Below, piece after piece: positions 1 through 6,334 of a DNA stretch of 20,556 nucleotides. The first letter of the stretch is position 1. Each line of letters opens with the position of its first letter. The translations under genes and the position numbers were made by a program. The notes under the pieces are model-generated. The model saw nothing but the letters and a program-made list of their open reading frames with translations. It made no database searches and was not told the origin of the DNA. The stretch spans positions 1-20,556 of IMG/VR virus record IMGVR_UViG_3300039412_000986; one strand, 5' to 3'. Source of the stretch: a virus.

Positions 1-159
1 CCAACCTGAGCCGGGTCGACCTGAGCGGGGCCAACCTGAGCCGGGTCGACCTGAGCGGGGCCAACCTGAGCCGGGCCAACCTGAGCGCGGCCAACCTGAG
101 CCGGGCCAACCTGAGCGGGGCCAACCTGAGCGGGGTCGACCTGAGCGGGACCGACCTGA
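1..159 (+). repeat. 15-bp tandem repeats coding for pentapeptides
   Basis: Near-identical 15-bp units of the type GCCAACCTGAGCCGG or GTCGACCTGAGCGGG run head to tail from the window edge. Units alternate between an ANLSx and a VDLSx version in the first 75 bp, giving a 30-bp super-repeat. The very low divergence between units points to recent copying by slippage or unequal recombination. Confidence 0.85.
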
Positions 160-437
160 AAATCCACGCCCTGGAAGTGTTCACAGGACTCTACCCCTAC
201 CAGTGCTGGGCGTTCGTGACGGACCAGGGCGTTCCCTGGGTTCGCATGGGCTGTCTCTGGAAGACGGTCGAGGAGTGGGACCAGATCGGGATCCGCAAGA
301 GCAATGTCATCGAATTCCCGGACGATGGCTCAGAGAAGTGTGAGCGCCGGGTGCGGGCATTTGAATTCACCCGCACCGCTGCCCTGGCCATGGCCGAGAA
401 GTTCCGCGCCGAGAATCCCACCCAAGCCATGGCCTGA
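1..437 (+). CDS. Pentapeptide-repeat protein, 5' end outside the window
   Basis: The frame is open from the window edge (first full codon at 3) to a TGA at 435-437, so the start is missing. The visible N-terminal part is about eleven tandem A(N/D)LSx / VDLSx pentapeptides, which in this family stack into a right-handed quadrilateral beta-helix. A conserved-looking C-terminal region of about 90 residues follows ([42 protein letters not shown]). A GTG at 177 could start only this C-terminal part, but the repeats are in frame and continuous with it, so one protein is more likely. Some pentapeptide proteins (Qnr, MfpA) mimic DNA and bind gyrase; nothing here proves that role. The repeat-rich start makes the true length uncertain. 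Confidence 0.8.
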   Translation, partial: NLSRVDLSGANLSRVDLSGANLSRANLSAANLSRANLSGANLSGVDLSGTDLKIHALEVFTGLYPYQCWAFVTDQGVPWVRMGCLWKTVEEWDQIGIRKSNVIEFPDDGSEKCERRVRAFEFTRTAALAMAEKFRAENPTQAMA

Positions 438-460
438 GCCTGTCCAAATTCACGAACCAT
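435..460 (+). repeat. Intergenic repeat, copy 1 (TGAGCCTGTCCA...CGAACCAT)
   Basis: This stretch starts at the stop codon of the pentapeptide gene. It reads TGAGCCTGTCCA, six bases, then CGAACCAT. The same arrangement with a five-base spacer recurs at 573-597. A weaker third version (CACCTGTCCA) follows the stop codon at 797-799. Confidence 0.6.
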
Positions 461-474
461 CCAAGGGCCACCCG

Positions 475-575
475 ATGAACTATGACCTCCCGATCTTCCA
501 GCCCACGCCCCCCCGGCTTTCCGGGATCTCCTGCTCTCGCTGGTCGAACCCCTCACCGCCCAGGCCACGGCTTGA
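475..575 (+). pseudogene. Small gene, probably frameshifted in a run of seven C
   Basis: An ATG at 475 follows AAGGG and reads MNYDLPIFQPTPP up to a run of seven C at 508-514. In that frame translation becomes arginine/proline/serine-rich and runs through the next gene's start. One base back (equivalent to one extra C) it reads PAFRDLLLSLVEPL-TAQATA and stops at TGA 573-575. That stop is immediately followed by the same GCCTGTCCA sequence that follows the upstream gene's stop. The restored product would be about 33 residues. It may be an indel (real or sequencing) in the homopolymer, or a -1 slip during translation. Function unknown. Confidence 0.4.
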
Positions 576-597
576 GCCTGTCCAGGAGCCGAACCAT
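573..597 (+). repeat. Intergenic repeat, copy 2 (TGAGCCTGTCCA...CGAACCAT)
   Basis: Second copy of the element at 435-460. It again starts exactly at a TGA stop (573-575) and ends by merging with the ATG of the next gene (596). Here the spacer supplies an AGGAG ribosome site (584-588). Confidence 0.6.
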
Positions 598-799
598 GAC
601 CAAAGACGAATGGATTAAACGATGCATCGACCGGCTCCAGCTTCGCTCAGGGATGACCTACGACGAAGCCCGGCCCATTGCTGAATCACTGTATGAATGG
701 GACGGGATCGGGATGGAGGCCAGTCCCAGCGACCTCTACACCCCGGAAGAAATGGCCGATTCGGGACTCGAAGAATGGCCCGCGAACTCTGACCTGTAG
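596..799 (+). CDS. Small hypothetical protein, 67 aa
   Basis: Reads MTKDEWIKRCIDRLQLRSG... and ends EEWPANSDL. The frame is open further upstream to 482, but that part is arginine/proline/serine-rich and looks like out-of-frame DNA. The ATG at 596 has AGGAG at 584-588 at good spacing, so it was chosen. The product is acidic and soluble, with no membrane segment, and its first 40 residues look helical. It is not recognised as a named family. It is flanked by the pentapeptide gene and the esterase gene and is probably co-transcribed with them. Its low arginine/proline content and clean ribosome site support a real gene. Confidence 0.65.
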   Translation: MTKDEWIKRCIDRLQLRSGMTYDEARPIAESLYEWDGIGMEASPSDLYTPEEMADSGLEEWPANSDL

Positions 800-836
800 C
801 ACCTGTCCATAATCGCCCCGAGCCGAAAGGAGCACA

Positions 837-1808
837 ATGAGCCGCCGAAGCATGCATGCCGCCTGGACGACGGGAGCACTGGCCCTCCTGGCGGGCTGTG
901 CTGGTTCCTCGCCCCCTGCGCCGAGTCCCCCTCCCGGGCCGCGGCCCTACCTCCTCATTATGGCGGGCCAATCCCAGATTTGCGGCCGAGCCTCCAACGT
1001 CGAATTGGCGCTCGCCTTCCCCGCCATCGCGGCCCATGCCTTCACCACGCAGATCTGGGTGGACAACATCACGGAGTTGGGGGGGTGCGATTCGGAAACG
1101 CCCTTCCTTGACCCGTCGCCCTACACCGGACACTGGGAAACCCTGACGCTGGGGGTGCAGCAATCCCTCCAGTGCGATGCGGGGAGCCATGGCCCCGAGA
1201 TTGACCTCGCCTACCGGTTCGAGACCGAGCACCCGGGGGAACCTCTTTATATTGTGAAATTCAGTTATGGCGGTATCCCTTTGGCCGCCAATCCGGACCG
1301 AGGCATGGACTGGTGTCCTGCCAGCGATCACAGGATGTATTGGGCATTCACTAAATACGTGCTGCCTGGGGCGTTCTTTTCGCCGGAATTGAGCCATGGC
1401 TATCTGCCCCTCGGGTTTCTCTGGGCACAGGGAGATTCGGACGGCATCGGCACCCATCCGGAAATGACCACCAACCATCAATATGGGGAAAACCTGACCG
1501 CCTTCTTTGCTGGGCTAGAAGCTAGGTTCCCTGCCCTGGCCCGGTTCCCCAAGGTCATCATCCCTTGCCAGACCTTGGACGAGACTGACGCTACCCTGAC
1601 CACCCCGCCCAGCGAGCCTTCGCCCGACTATCCCTACATCGCCACCCGGGTCATCCCTGACCAGCAAGCCTTCTGCGCGAACCCTGAGAACCATGCGATC
1701 CTGCTGGACCCGAACCAGTGGCCCATCATCGGTCCCACCTTTTTAAATCCTCACTACGACTCGGCGGGGCTGGAGATGCTCGCCGCCGCATTCCCCCTTG
1801 AGAGGTGA
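837..1808 (+). CDS. SGNH/SASA-type carbohydrate esterase with lipoprotein signal
   Basis: This 323-residue protein has a signal-like start (arginines 3-4, hydrophobic 8-19) and a lipobox L-A-G-C at 18-21, then a proline-rich linker, so it is predicted to be secreted and lipid-anchored. Motifs fit the sialic-acid acetylesterase (SASA, CE6-like) branch of SGNH hydrolases. These are MAGQSQ with candidate nucleophile Ser46, a GPE block at 119-121, WAQGDSD at 196-202 (where the family usually has QGESD) and a C-terminal HYDSAG with candidate catalytic His306. Such enzymes remove acetyl or other acyl groups from sugars. AAGGAG lies just before the ATG at 837. A lipoprotein is unusual cargo for a phage. 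It could alter the host envelope after infection or act on a capsule. Substrate unknown. Confidence 0.8.
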   Translation: MSRRSMHAAWTTGALALLAGCAGSSPPAPSPPPGPRPYLLIMAGQSQICGRASNVELALAFPAIAAHAFTTQIWVDNITELGGCDSETPFLDPSPYTGHWETLTLGVQQSLQCDAGSHGPEIDLAYRFETEHPGEPLYIVKFSYGGIPLAANPDRGMDWCPASDHRMYWAFTKYVLPGAFFSPELSHGYLPLGFLWAQGDSDGIGTHPEMTTNHQYGENLTAFFAGLEARFPALARFPKVIIPCQTLDETDATLTTPPSEPSPDYPYIATRVIPDQQAFCANPENHAILLDPNQWPIIGPTFLNPHYDSAGLEMLAAAFPLER

Positions 1809-1811
1809 CCC

Positions 1812-2024
1812 ATGGGCCAAGCCAAACGCCGCGGCAACATGTCTGAGCGGGTAGAACTCGCCTTCGCCTGGGAGGAAGCCTACGACGAGAAATGGGAGCG
1901 GGAGCGCCCCCTCTGGGCGGCCGAGATATCCCGCCGGCAGGCCGCCGCCGCGCAGCACCGGGTGGTCCACTCCCCCCATCTGGGCCGGATTGCCCTGGTC
2001 CTGGCCGGCCTGTTGGGGCGGTAG
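1812..2024 (+). CDS. Small hypothetical protein, 70 aa
   Basis: The ATG at 1812 lies three bases after the esterase stop, with GAGAGG overlapping that stop as ribosome site. The product is highly charged (MGQAKRRGNMSERVEL, then a Glu/Arg/Trp-rich stretch) with a short hydrophobic C-terminal segment (LGRIALVLAGLLGR). Family not recognised. The next gene's GTG follows its stop directly (2025), so the two are translationally linked. The hydrophobic tail may be a weak membrane or peripheral anchor, but this is only a guess from composition. Confidence 0.55.
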   Translation: MGQAKRRGNMSERVELAFAWEEAYDEKWERERPLWAAEISRRQAAAAQHRVVHSPHLGRIALVLAGLLGR

Positions 2025-2219
2025 GTGCGCTGCCTCCGTTGCCACCGCCGGTTGGCCACCCAGGATTCCATCCTTCGGGGCTACGGGCCGACCTGTTGGG
2101 CACGGGTAGAGGCGGAGATCAATGCGGCCCACGCCCTCTTTGCCGGCTGGGAAACTTACGAATCTGAAGGAGCACCCAATGCCAACCCGAAAACGCGGCC
2201 GACCCCTGGAGTGGCCTAA
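2025..2219 (+). CDS. DUF6011-like small zinc-binding phage protein
   Basis: GTG start directly after the preceding TAG. The 64-residue product begins RCLRCHRRLATQDSI and continues RGYGPTCWARVEAEI. The pattern CxxC (Cys3, Cys6), then S-x-x-x-G-x-G-P-x-C (Cys24), is the hallmark of the DUF6011 family common in phage genomes, where the cysteines probably bind zinc. Molecular role unknown. The last 14 codons overlap the start of the next gene (2179), and the extreme C-terminus (PNANPKTRPTPGVA) looks less constrained. Confidence 0.65.
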   Translation: MRCLRCHRRLATQDSILRGYGPTCWARVEAEINAAHALFAGWETYESEGAPNANPKTRPTPGVA

Positions 2220-2439
2220 AGCCTGGAGGGAATTCGCCGAGAAGCTGGGCGGCGTTCGGGCACTGTCCGAAGGGATGGGCTATCGAGGCCACAACACCCT
2301 GGCTAACAAGGTTTACGGCCGCTCGCCCTGGTCCAAAGGGGACCGGCTCTTGCTCTCTGTACTGGCGAAAGAGGCCGGGTTTGATTTCTCCCGCTTATTC
2401 CCAAACAAAAAAGTTGAATCACGCGGGATGCTGAGGTAG
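2179..2439 (+). CDS. Putative small helix-turn-helix DNA-binding protein, 86 aa
   Basis: The ATG at 2179 is preceded by AAGGAG (2167-2172). The open frame extends to 2122, but that part is inside the preceding gene and lacks a better site. The protein starts with a basic arm (MPTRKRGRP). It continues with KLGGVRALSEGMGYRGHNTL-ANKVYG and a Leu-rich helix followed by AGFDFSRLFP. The spacing and composition resemble Cro/XRE-like helix-turn-helix proteins with a LAKEAGFD..LF tail. This is a pattern judgement, not a firm family match. If correct it could regulate the adjacent replication genes. Confidence 0.6.
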   Translation: MPTRKRGRPLEWPKAWREFAEKLGGVRALSEGMGYRGHNTLANKVYGRSPWSKGDRLLLSVLAKEAGFDFSRLFPNKKVESRGMLR

Positions 2440-2442
2440 CCT

Positions 2443-2583
2443 ATGACTCCGCGACCAGGGTGCGCCTGGATCTATGCTATCTTCACCCCCAACCCCATTC
2501 CCCTTGCCGGGCGGTCCGAAAGGCGACCCGGGCGCACCAAGAGGGAATGGGGCCTTCCCTTTGGACTGCATTCATGGCCGTAA
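2443..2583 (+). CDS. Possible short gene, 46 aa, overlapping the J-domain gene
   Basis: The ATG at 2443 has GAGGT (2434-2438) just upstream and reads MTPRPGCAWIYAIFTPN..., ending at TAA 2581-2583. That stop overlaps the most likely start of the next gene (ATG 2574), as expected for coupled translation. The composition is Pro/Arg/Gly-rich and no family is recognised, so it may be only a leader or a chance frame. The alternative is that the J-domain gene starts further up, at GTG 2460 or ATG 2547. Confidence 0.35.
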   Translation: MTPRPGCAWIYAIFTPNPIPLAGRSERRPGRTKREWGLPFGLHSWP

Positions 2584-3065
2584 ACCCGGTAGCAGTCGTT
2601 GGTCTTTCCCCCTGGGAGATTCTTGGTCTCCATCGGGGCGCGGCCCCCGAGGAGATTCGGGGGGCGATGCGCCTTCTTGCCAAGGTCATCCACCCCGACG
2701 TCCTCCCACGGGGGAAGGCCCTTTTCCAGGTGGTCCAGGCAGCGGCTGCCGCCTGTGCCAATGGGGGCAGGTGGCCGCCCGACGCCCTGGACAAGTTTGA
2801 TGGGTTTGAACGCAAGACGCCTCAGCCCGCCCAGCCGACCAATGGCAAGCACCCATGGCAGTCATCCTGGCGATCGACTAAAAAGGGGAATTTCGCGCGA
2901 AGCGTGGGCCCCCAAACCTGGATCAACGTCTACTTCGCCAAGGACGGATCCGGGTGGAGGTTTCTCACTCCCGATGGGAAGGGTGGGACCTATTTCGACA
3001 ACGAGACATTCCCTACCGCCCTGGAAGCTCAGGAAGCGGCCGATGCCAAATGGGGAGGATTCTGA
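2574..3065 (+). CDS. DnaJ-like J-domain protein
   Basis: From the ATG at 2574 the product is 163 residues. Residues 11-60 form a short J-domain: SPWEILGLHRGA, helix EEIRGAMRLLAKVI, then the diagnostic HPD at 40-42. The HPD loop stimulates DnaK/Hsp70 ATPase, and lambda-type phages need the DnaK system to activate the origin complex. The C-terminal half (about 100-163) has a separate compact region (TWINVYFAKDGSGWRFLTPDGK) of unknown role. GTG 2460 and ATG 2547 are alternative starts that add a poorly conserved-looking N-terminus. Its stop overlaps the initiator start (TGATG at 3063-3067), so both are probably made together, which suggests a replication role. Confidence 0.75.
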   Translation: MAVNPVAVVGLSPWEILGLHRGAAPEEIRGAMRLLAKVIHPDVLPRGKALFQVVQAAAAACANGGRWPPDALDKFDGFERKTPQPAQPTNGKHPWQSSWRSTKKGNFARSVGPQTWINVYFAKDGSGWRFLTPDGKGGTYFDNETFPTALEAQEAADAKWGGF

Positions 3066-4012
3066 TGGCACGTATCAGAACGGTTAAGCCGGAATTCTGG
3101 GGGCACCCTATCCTCGCCCGATTATCTGACTGCACCCGGCTCATGGCACTGGCCCTGCTCAACATGGCCGATGATGAAGGGTATTTTCTGGCCGATCCCG
3201 CCCTGGTCAGAAATTTCGCCCGACCCTTCGATGAGGACTCCCGTAATACTACGGTAGCGATCCGGGAGCTTTCCAACGTGGGGTGGATTGAGGTCCGTTC
3301 CCACCCCTCCCATGGCCTCATCGCATGGGTGGTGAACTTCGCCAAGCATCAAGTGGTGAACCACCCAAGTCCCAGTAAACTCAAGACATACTTTTCCGGT
3401 AGCGTTCCGGTAATGCTCCCGGAAGGTTCCGGTAACGTTACTACCGGGAACAGGGAACAGGGAACAGGGATCAGGGAGCAGGGATCAGGGAGCAGGGATC
3501 AGGGAGTTCAAGCTCCTTCGGAGCTTCCTCCGAGCTCGCAAGGCTCACTCGGAGGCCCTCCCGGGAAGAAGGGAGTGGACAAGCCTGGGAAGCTGGACGA
3601 CTCCAAGATCCTGGTCTCGGTAGAATGCGTCGGGACTGGCCCTCATCTCTGGCCCTTGTCCCAGGCCAGGATGGACGAGTGGGTGACCGCCTTCCCCGGC
3701 ATCGACGTTCCGGCCAAGGTTCGAGCAGCCATCGTCTGGCTTCGGTCCAACCCTAAGAAACGGAAAACCTTCAACGGAATGCCCAATTTCTTCGCCTCCT
3801 GGCTCATCCGGGAGCAGAATCGCAGCCGTCCCCCTGCACAAGGAGCCTCCAATGGAACCCCATCCCATCGATCTTCCGACCTCCAGAGTTCTGCCGAACT
3901 TGCCCGCGAGCACGAAGCTCGGGTTGCCGCCACCTCCCCCTCCGGAATTGACCCTCTCGCTGGATTCATGGGTGCTGGCCCGGTTGTTGGAGATCGGGCT
4001 GGGGGAGGGTGA
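3065..4012 (+). CDS. Phage replication initiator (replisome organizer-like)
   Basis: The 315-residue product starts MARIRTVKPEFWGHP, the usual opening of phage replication-initiator/replisome-organizer proteins. A winged-helix-like N-terminal domain follows to about residue 110 (RLMALALLNMADDEGYF, a segment ending GWIEV). The ATG at 3065 overlaps the preceding stop and has GGGGAGG upstream. Longer in-frame starts from 2954 lie inside the J-domain gene. The middle (about 110-170) is low complexity because it is encoded by repeated DNA. The C-terminal part (about 190-265) carries a second folded region. In lambda O and similar initiators the protein binds repeats inside its own gene and recruits the helicase complex. 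The gene order initiator-loader-helicase supports this. The last 161 bp overlap the loader gene. Confidence 0.8.
   Translation: MARIRTVKPEFWGHPILARLSDCTRLMALALLNMADDEGYFLADPALVRNFARPFDEDSRNTTVAIRELSNVGWIEVRSHPSHGLIAWVVNFAKHQVVNHPSPSKLKTYFSGSVPVMLPEGSGNVTTGNREQGTGIREQGSGSRDQGVQAPSELPPSSQGSLGGPPGKKGVDKPGKLDDSKILVSVECVGTGPHLWPLSQARMDEWVTAFPGIDVPAKVRAAIVWLRSNPKKRKTFNGMPNFFASWLIREQNRSRPPAQGASNGTPSHRSSDLQSSAELAREHEARVAATSPSGIDPLAGFMGAGPVVGDRAGGG
3394..3448 (+). repeat. 11-bp phased repeats (TTCCGGTA-type) in the initiator gene
   Basis: Five consecutive 11-bp units are visible: TTCCGGTAGCG (3394), TTCCGGTAATG (3405), the degenerate CTCCCGGAAGG (3416), TTCCGGTAACG (3427) and TTACTACCGGG (3438). The last is partly an inverted version. 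Spacing is about one helical turn and not a multiple of three, so the periodicity belongs to DNA and not to the protein. Iteron-like initiator binding sites are the natural reading. Confidence 0.65.
3447..3502 (+). repeat. Eight 7-bp tandem repeats (GGAACAG / GGATCAG / GGAGCAG)
   Basis: Eight head-to-tail heptamers: three GGAACAG, then alternating GGATCAG and GGAGCAG. Seven is not a multiple of three, so the encoded peptide repeats every seven residues (REQG, REQG, RDQG). Strongly purine-biased on the plus strand. The block sits directly after the 11-bp repeats. Confidence 0.85.
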
Positions 4013-4562
4013 GGCGGAAGCCAGCCTGGAAATGATTCCCCAGGGCATCCGCCGGGCGCTCCCACCCATTGTGATCGAGCGGATGGCTGCCGGGCAGCTT
4101 CCGGCCACTGGCTTTGGGTTGGGGGGAGAGATCGGGTGGGGGAAGACCTTCACCCTGGCGGCCCTAATTCGGGCAAGCCTCCTGAAAGTCGCGGAGTTCC
4201 GGCGGGAAACTGTGGACCACGTCAGCACCGTTGCCTGGGCTTGTTGGCCGGTGGACAAAGCCGTTCGTGGCACCCTTGACCAGTCCCGGGAGCGACTGGA
4301 GCATCTGGCCAATGCCCCTCTGTTGGTGCTTGACGACCTGGGGCGGGAGCGGCTGAAGGGGTCCTACGGGGATGATTGGTCCCGTTCCTGCCTGGACGTG
4401 ATCGTCACCCAGCGGTGCCGCCGCCGGCTGCCCATCCTCTGGACCACCAACTGTTCGTTCCAGGAGCTATTGGGGATTTACGGTCCTGGGCTGGTCTCCC
4501 GGCTCTCAGAGATCAATCCTTTCCTCCGGCTGGAAGGTCTCCGCAACCTGCGGAGGGTGTGA
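3852..4562 (+). CDS. DnaC-type helicase loader ATPase
   Basis: This 236-residue AAA+ protein has Walker A GEIGWGKT (92-99), Walker B LLVLDDLG (157-164), a sensor-like WTTN near 198 and a C-terminal arginine-bearing segment (GLVSRLSEINPFLRL). This is the layout of DnaC/IstB-type loaders, which open and place DnaB on DNA. The start at 3852 has a strong AAGGAG upstream (3839-3844). It lies inside the initiator gene, giving a long 161-bp overlap. The N-terminal stretch in the overlap is proline-rich (GLPPPPPPELT) and may be a linker; helicase- or initiator-binding functions usually lie there. The stop overlaps the helicase start (TGATG at 4560-4564). Confidence 0.85.
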   Translation: MEPHPIDLPTSRVLPNLPASTKLGLPPPPPPELTLSLDSWVLARLLEIGLGEGEAEASLEMIPQGIRRALPPIVIERMAAGQLPATGFGLGGEIGWGKTFTLAALIRASLLKVAEFRRETVDHVSTVAWACWPVDKAVRGTLDQSRERLEHLANAPLLVLDDLGRERLKGSYGDDWSRSCLDVIVTQRCRRRLPILWTTNCSFQELLGIYGPGLVSRLSEINPFLRLEGLRNLRRV

Positions 4563-5890
4563 TGGCCGAGCTCCCGGTCGATCTTGACGCCGAACGAACC
4601 CTGCTTGGATCCGTCTGGTCCGGCCTCGCCATCCGCGATCCGGAGAGTCGGACCATCCTTTGGGACCTGCCCCCGGTCGCATTCTTCGTCACCGACCACC
4701 GGGCGCTCTGGGAGGGAATGCGGGCCTTGGCCAAGGAGTCCCAGGAGATCCCCTCCGAGCAGGCTCTGGCCTGGAAGGTCAGCAAGGGGACCTCAACTCC
4801 CCAAACCCTCTCCACGATCCTCGAAATCCTACGCCATGGTGCGGATGCACTACCCTCTCCCCTTTCGAGCCGTGTGCGCGAACTGTGGCGCAGGAGGGTG
4901 GCAATTTCGGCCTGCCGCACGGTCGAGGATGCCGCCGAAGACTTGTCCATGCCCTTCCCGGAGGTGGCCGCCAGCGCCAACGCGGCCTTCCTGGAGGTCG
5001 CCAAGGGGGACACGGCCGCCAACCGGTCCTGGTGGAGCTCGGAGATGGTGGAGCGGCTCCAGGAGAACCGCCCCTTCCGGGAGGGGGCGGCCGGGGCTCA
5101 GTTGCTCTGGTTCGGGATTGGTTGGCTGGATGACATGCTGGTCTCCGGGCCCGGGAACATCACCGTGCTGGGCGGCCGGCCCGGGTGCGCCAAGTCCGGG
5201 CTCGGGCTTCAGGCCAGGAACGTCAGCGCCTCCAGGGGGATCGTGAGCGGGTTCTATTCCCTCGAGCTCTCGAAGGAGGAGGTGGAGGCCCGGGACGCCG
5301 CTTGGTGGCTTTCGGATCCAGCCCACGGGCTGGTCTATGGCTACAAGGCCCTGCTGCGGGAGAAATACGACGCCTCCGCGGCCATGGCCACCCTCATGGA
5401 CCGGGCACCCTTCCTGCAAAACGCCCGGGGCTGGACCCATCCGGCCAACGTGGAAGTGGGGGCCTTGATCGCCGCGATCTCCGAGGACGTTCACGCCTAC
5501 GGCCTCAAACTGGCGGTAATTGATTATTTCCAATACATCCGGCCGGTCCGGCAGAAAGGGGACACCCTGGCCAGCGCCTACGCAGCGAACTCTGGGGCGC
5601 TCAAGCAAGCCGCCCAGGACCTGGGGATCCACATCCTGCTCCTGTCCCAGCTGAACATCCGGGACGACGGGGCCCGCCCAGGCATGGGCGATCTGAAGGA
5701 GACCGGGCAGTTGGAGCAGGACGCCGCGGCTGTGCCGATGCTCTACAAGGACAAGGACGGCAATCTTTGCATGACCGTCCCGAAGAACCGGGACGGGAAA
5801 ACCGAGATTTCCAAGCAGTTGGACGTGGTCTGGCCCTGCCTCCGGATCACCGCCCCCTACCGGGAGACCGAGCAGGCTGCGTTCTTTTAA
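4562..5890 (+). CDS. dnaB: DnaB-type replicative helicase
   Basis: The 442-residue product starts MAELPVDLDAERTLLGSV, a standard DnaB N-terminal opening, and has the N-terminal helical domain to about 110. The RecA-like motor has Walker A GGRPGCAKS (204-212), Walker B LAVIDYFQYI (about 320), LLLSQLN, and the family signature DLKETGQLEQDA. The P-loop is unusual: Ala210 replaces the usual glycine before Lys211 and Ser212 replaces Thr (typical form GRPGxGKT). The ATG at 4562 overlaps the loader stop. An open frame upstream to 4376 lies within the loader gene and is rejected. It should form a hexamer that unwinds the phage replication fork. Confidence 0.9.
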   Translation: MAELPVDLDAERTLLGSVWSGLAIRDPESRTILWDLPPVAFFVTDHRALWEGMRALAKESQEIPSEQALAWKVSKGTSTPQTLSTILEILRHGADALPSPLSSRVRELWRRRVAISACRTVEDAAEDLSMPFPEVAASANAAFLEVAKGDTAANRSWWSSEMVERLQENRPFREGAAGAQLLWFGIGWLDDMLVSGPGNITVLGGRPGCAKSGLGLQARNVSASRGIVSGFYSLELSKEEVEARDAAWWLSDPAHGLVYGYKALLREKYDASAAMATLMDRAPFLQNARGWTHPANVEVGALIAAISEDVHAYGLKLAVIDYFQYIRPVRQKGDTLASAYAANSGALKQAAQDLGIHILLLSQLNIRDDGARPGMGDLKETGQLEQDAAAVPMLYKDKDGNLCMTVPKNRDGKTEISKQLDVVWPCLRITAPYRETEQAAFF

Positions 5891-5941
5891 TTTTCAGGAG
5901 GCTTGTTGCGATACCATGGGGAGGAATCCTCCGAGGTCCTC

Positions 5942-6334
5942 ATGTCCAGCACCCCCGTTGTCAGACTCAGAGCCTTGCAAACCACCATCCACGGGCTGAC
6001 GGGGGTCGAGATCCCCCTCCTGGACTTGTCCGAGGCGCTCCTTGAGCACATGACGCACCACAGCATCCGCTTCACTGTCCGGGCGATGCAGTCCTACCAC
6101 GACCGGCTCCGGAACTGGCGCACCGCGGATCAGGTGATCCTGACCAAGTTCCACGCCATCCGGAAGGACCGCCGGGCCACCTTCGCGGACATCCAGGCCA
6201 TTTATGAAATCTACCGTGGCATTTGTGAGGCCCAGGGGATCACCCCCATGGGGCTCTACACCTTCCGGGTCCGGGCCTACCAGATCCCCATTCCCCGCCG
6301 GCCCATCCCAGCCGGCATTCTGATGGGACCATGA
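5942..6334 (+). CDS. Hypothetical protein, 130 aa, after the helicase
   Basis: The ATG at 5942 has GAGGT five bases upstream. The same frame also begins at TTG codons 5903/5906 behind AGGAGG (5896-5901), which would add 12-13 residues; the ATG is preferred for codon strength. The protein is helical and basic (LEHMTHHSIRFTVRAMQSYH, LRNWRTADQVILTKFHAI, TFADIQAIYEIYRGICEAQG). No family is recognised. Its position after dnaB could mean a replication or recombination accessory, but that is only positional. Its TGA at 6332-6334 is followed at once by the next start. Confidence 0.65.
   Translation: MSSTPVVRLRALQTTIHGLTGVEIPLLDLSEALLEHMTHHSIRFTVRAMQSYHDRLRNWRTADQVILTKFHAIRKDRRATFADIQAIYEIYRGICEAQGITPMGLYTFRVRAYQIPIPRRPIPAGILMGP

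Larger units (their letters stand above)
3394..3555 (+). other. Candidate replication origin inside the initiator gene
   Basis: The phased 11-bp repeats and the purine heptamers are followed by two perfect inverted repeats. AAGCTCC (3510-3516) and GGAGCTT (3520-3526) pair around a 3-base loop. CCTCCGAG (3527-3534) and CTCGGAGG (3548-3555) pair around 13 bases. Lambdoid phages keep their origin as iterons plus a melting region inside the initiator gene, so position and structure fit. There is no clearly AT-rich segment; the purine-rich heptamers could serve for melting. Function is inferred. Confidence 0.55.

Noticed and set aside
3447-3502. CRISPR array
   Set aside because: Repeats are 7 bp, directly abutting and without spacers, inside a coding region; no cas gene is present.
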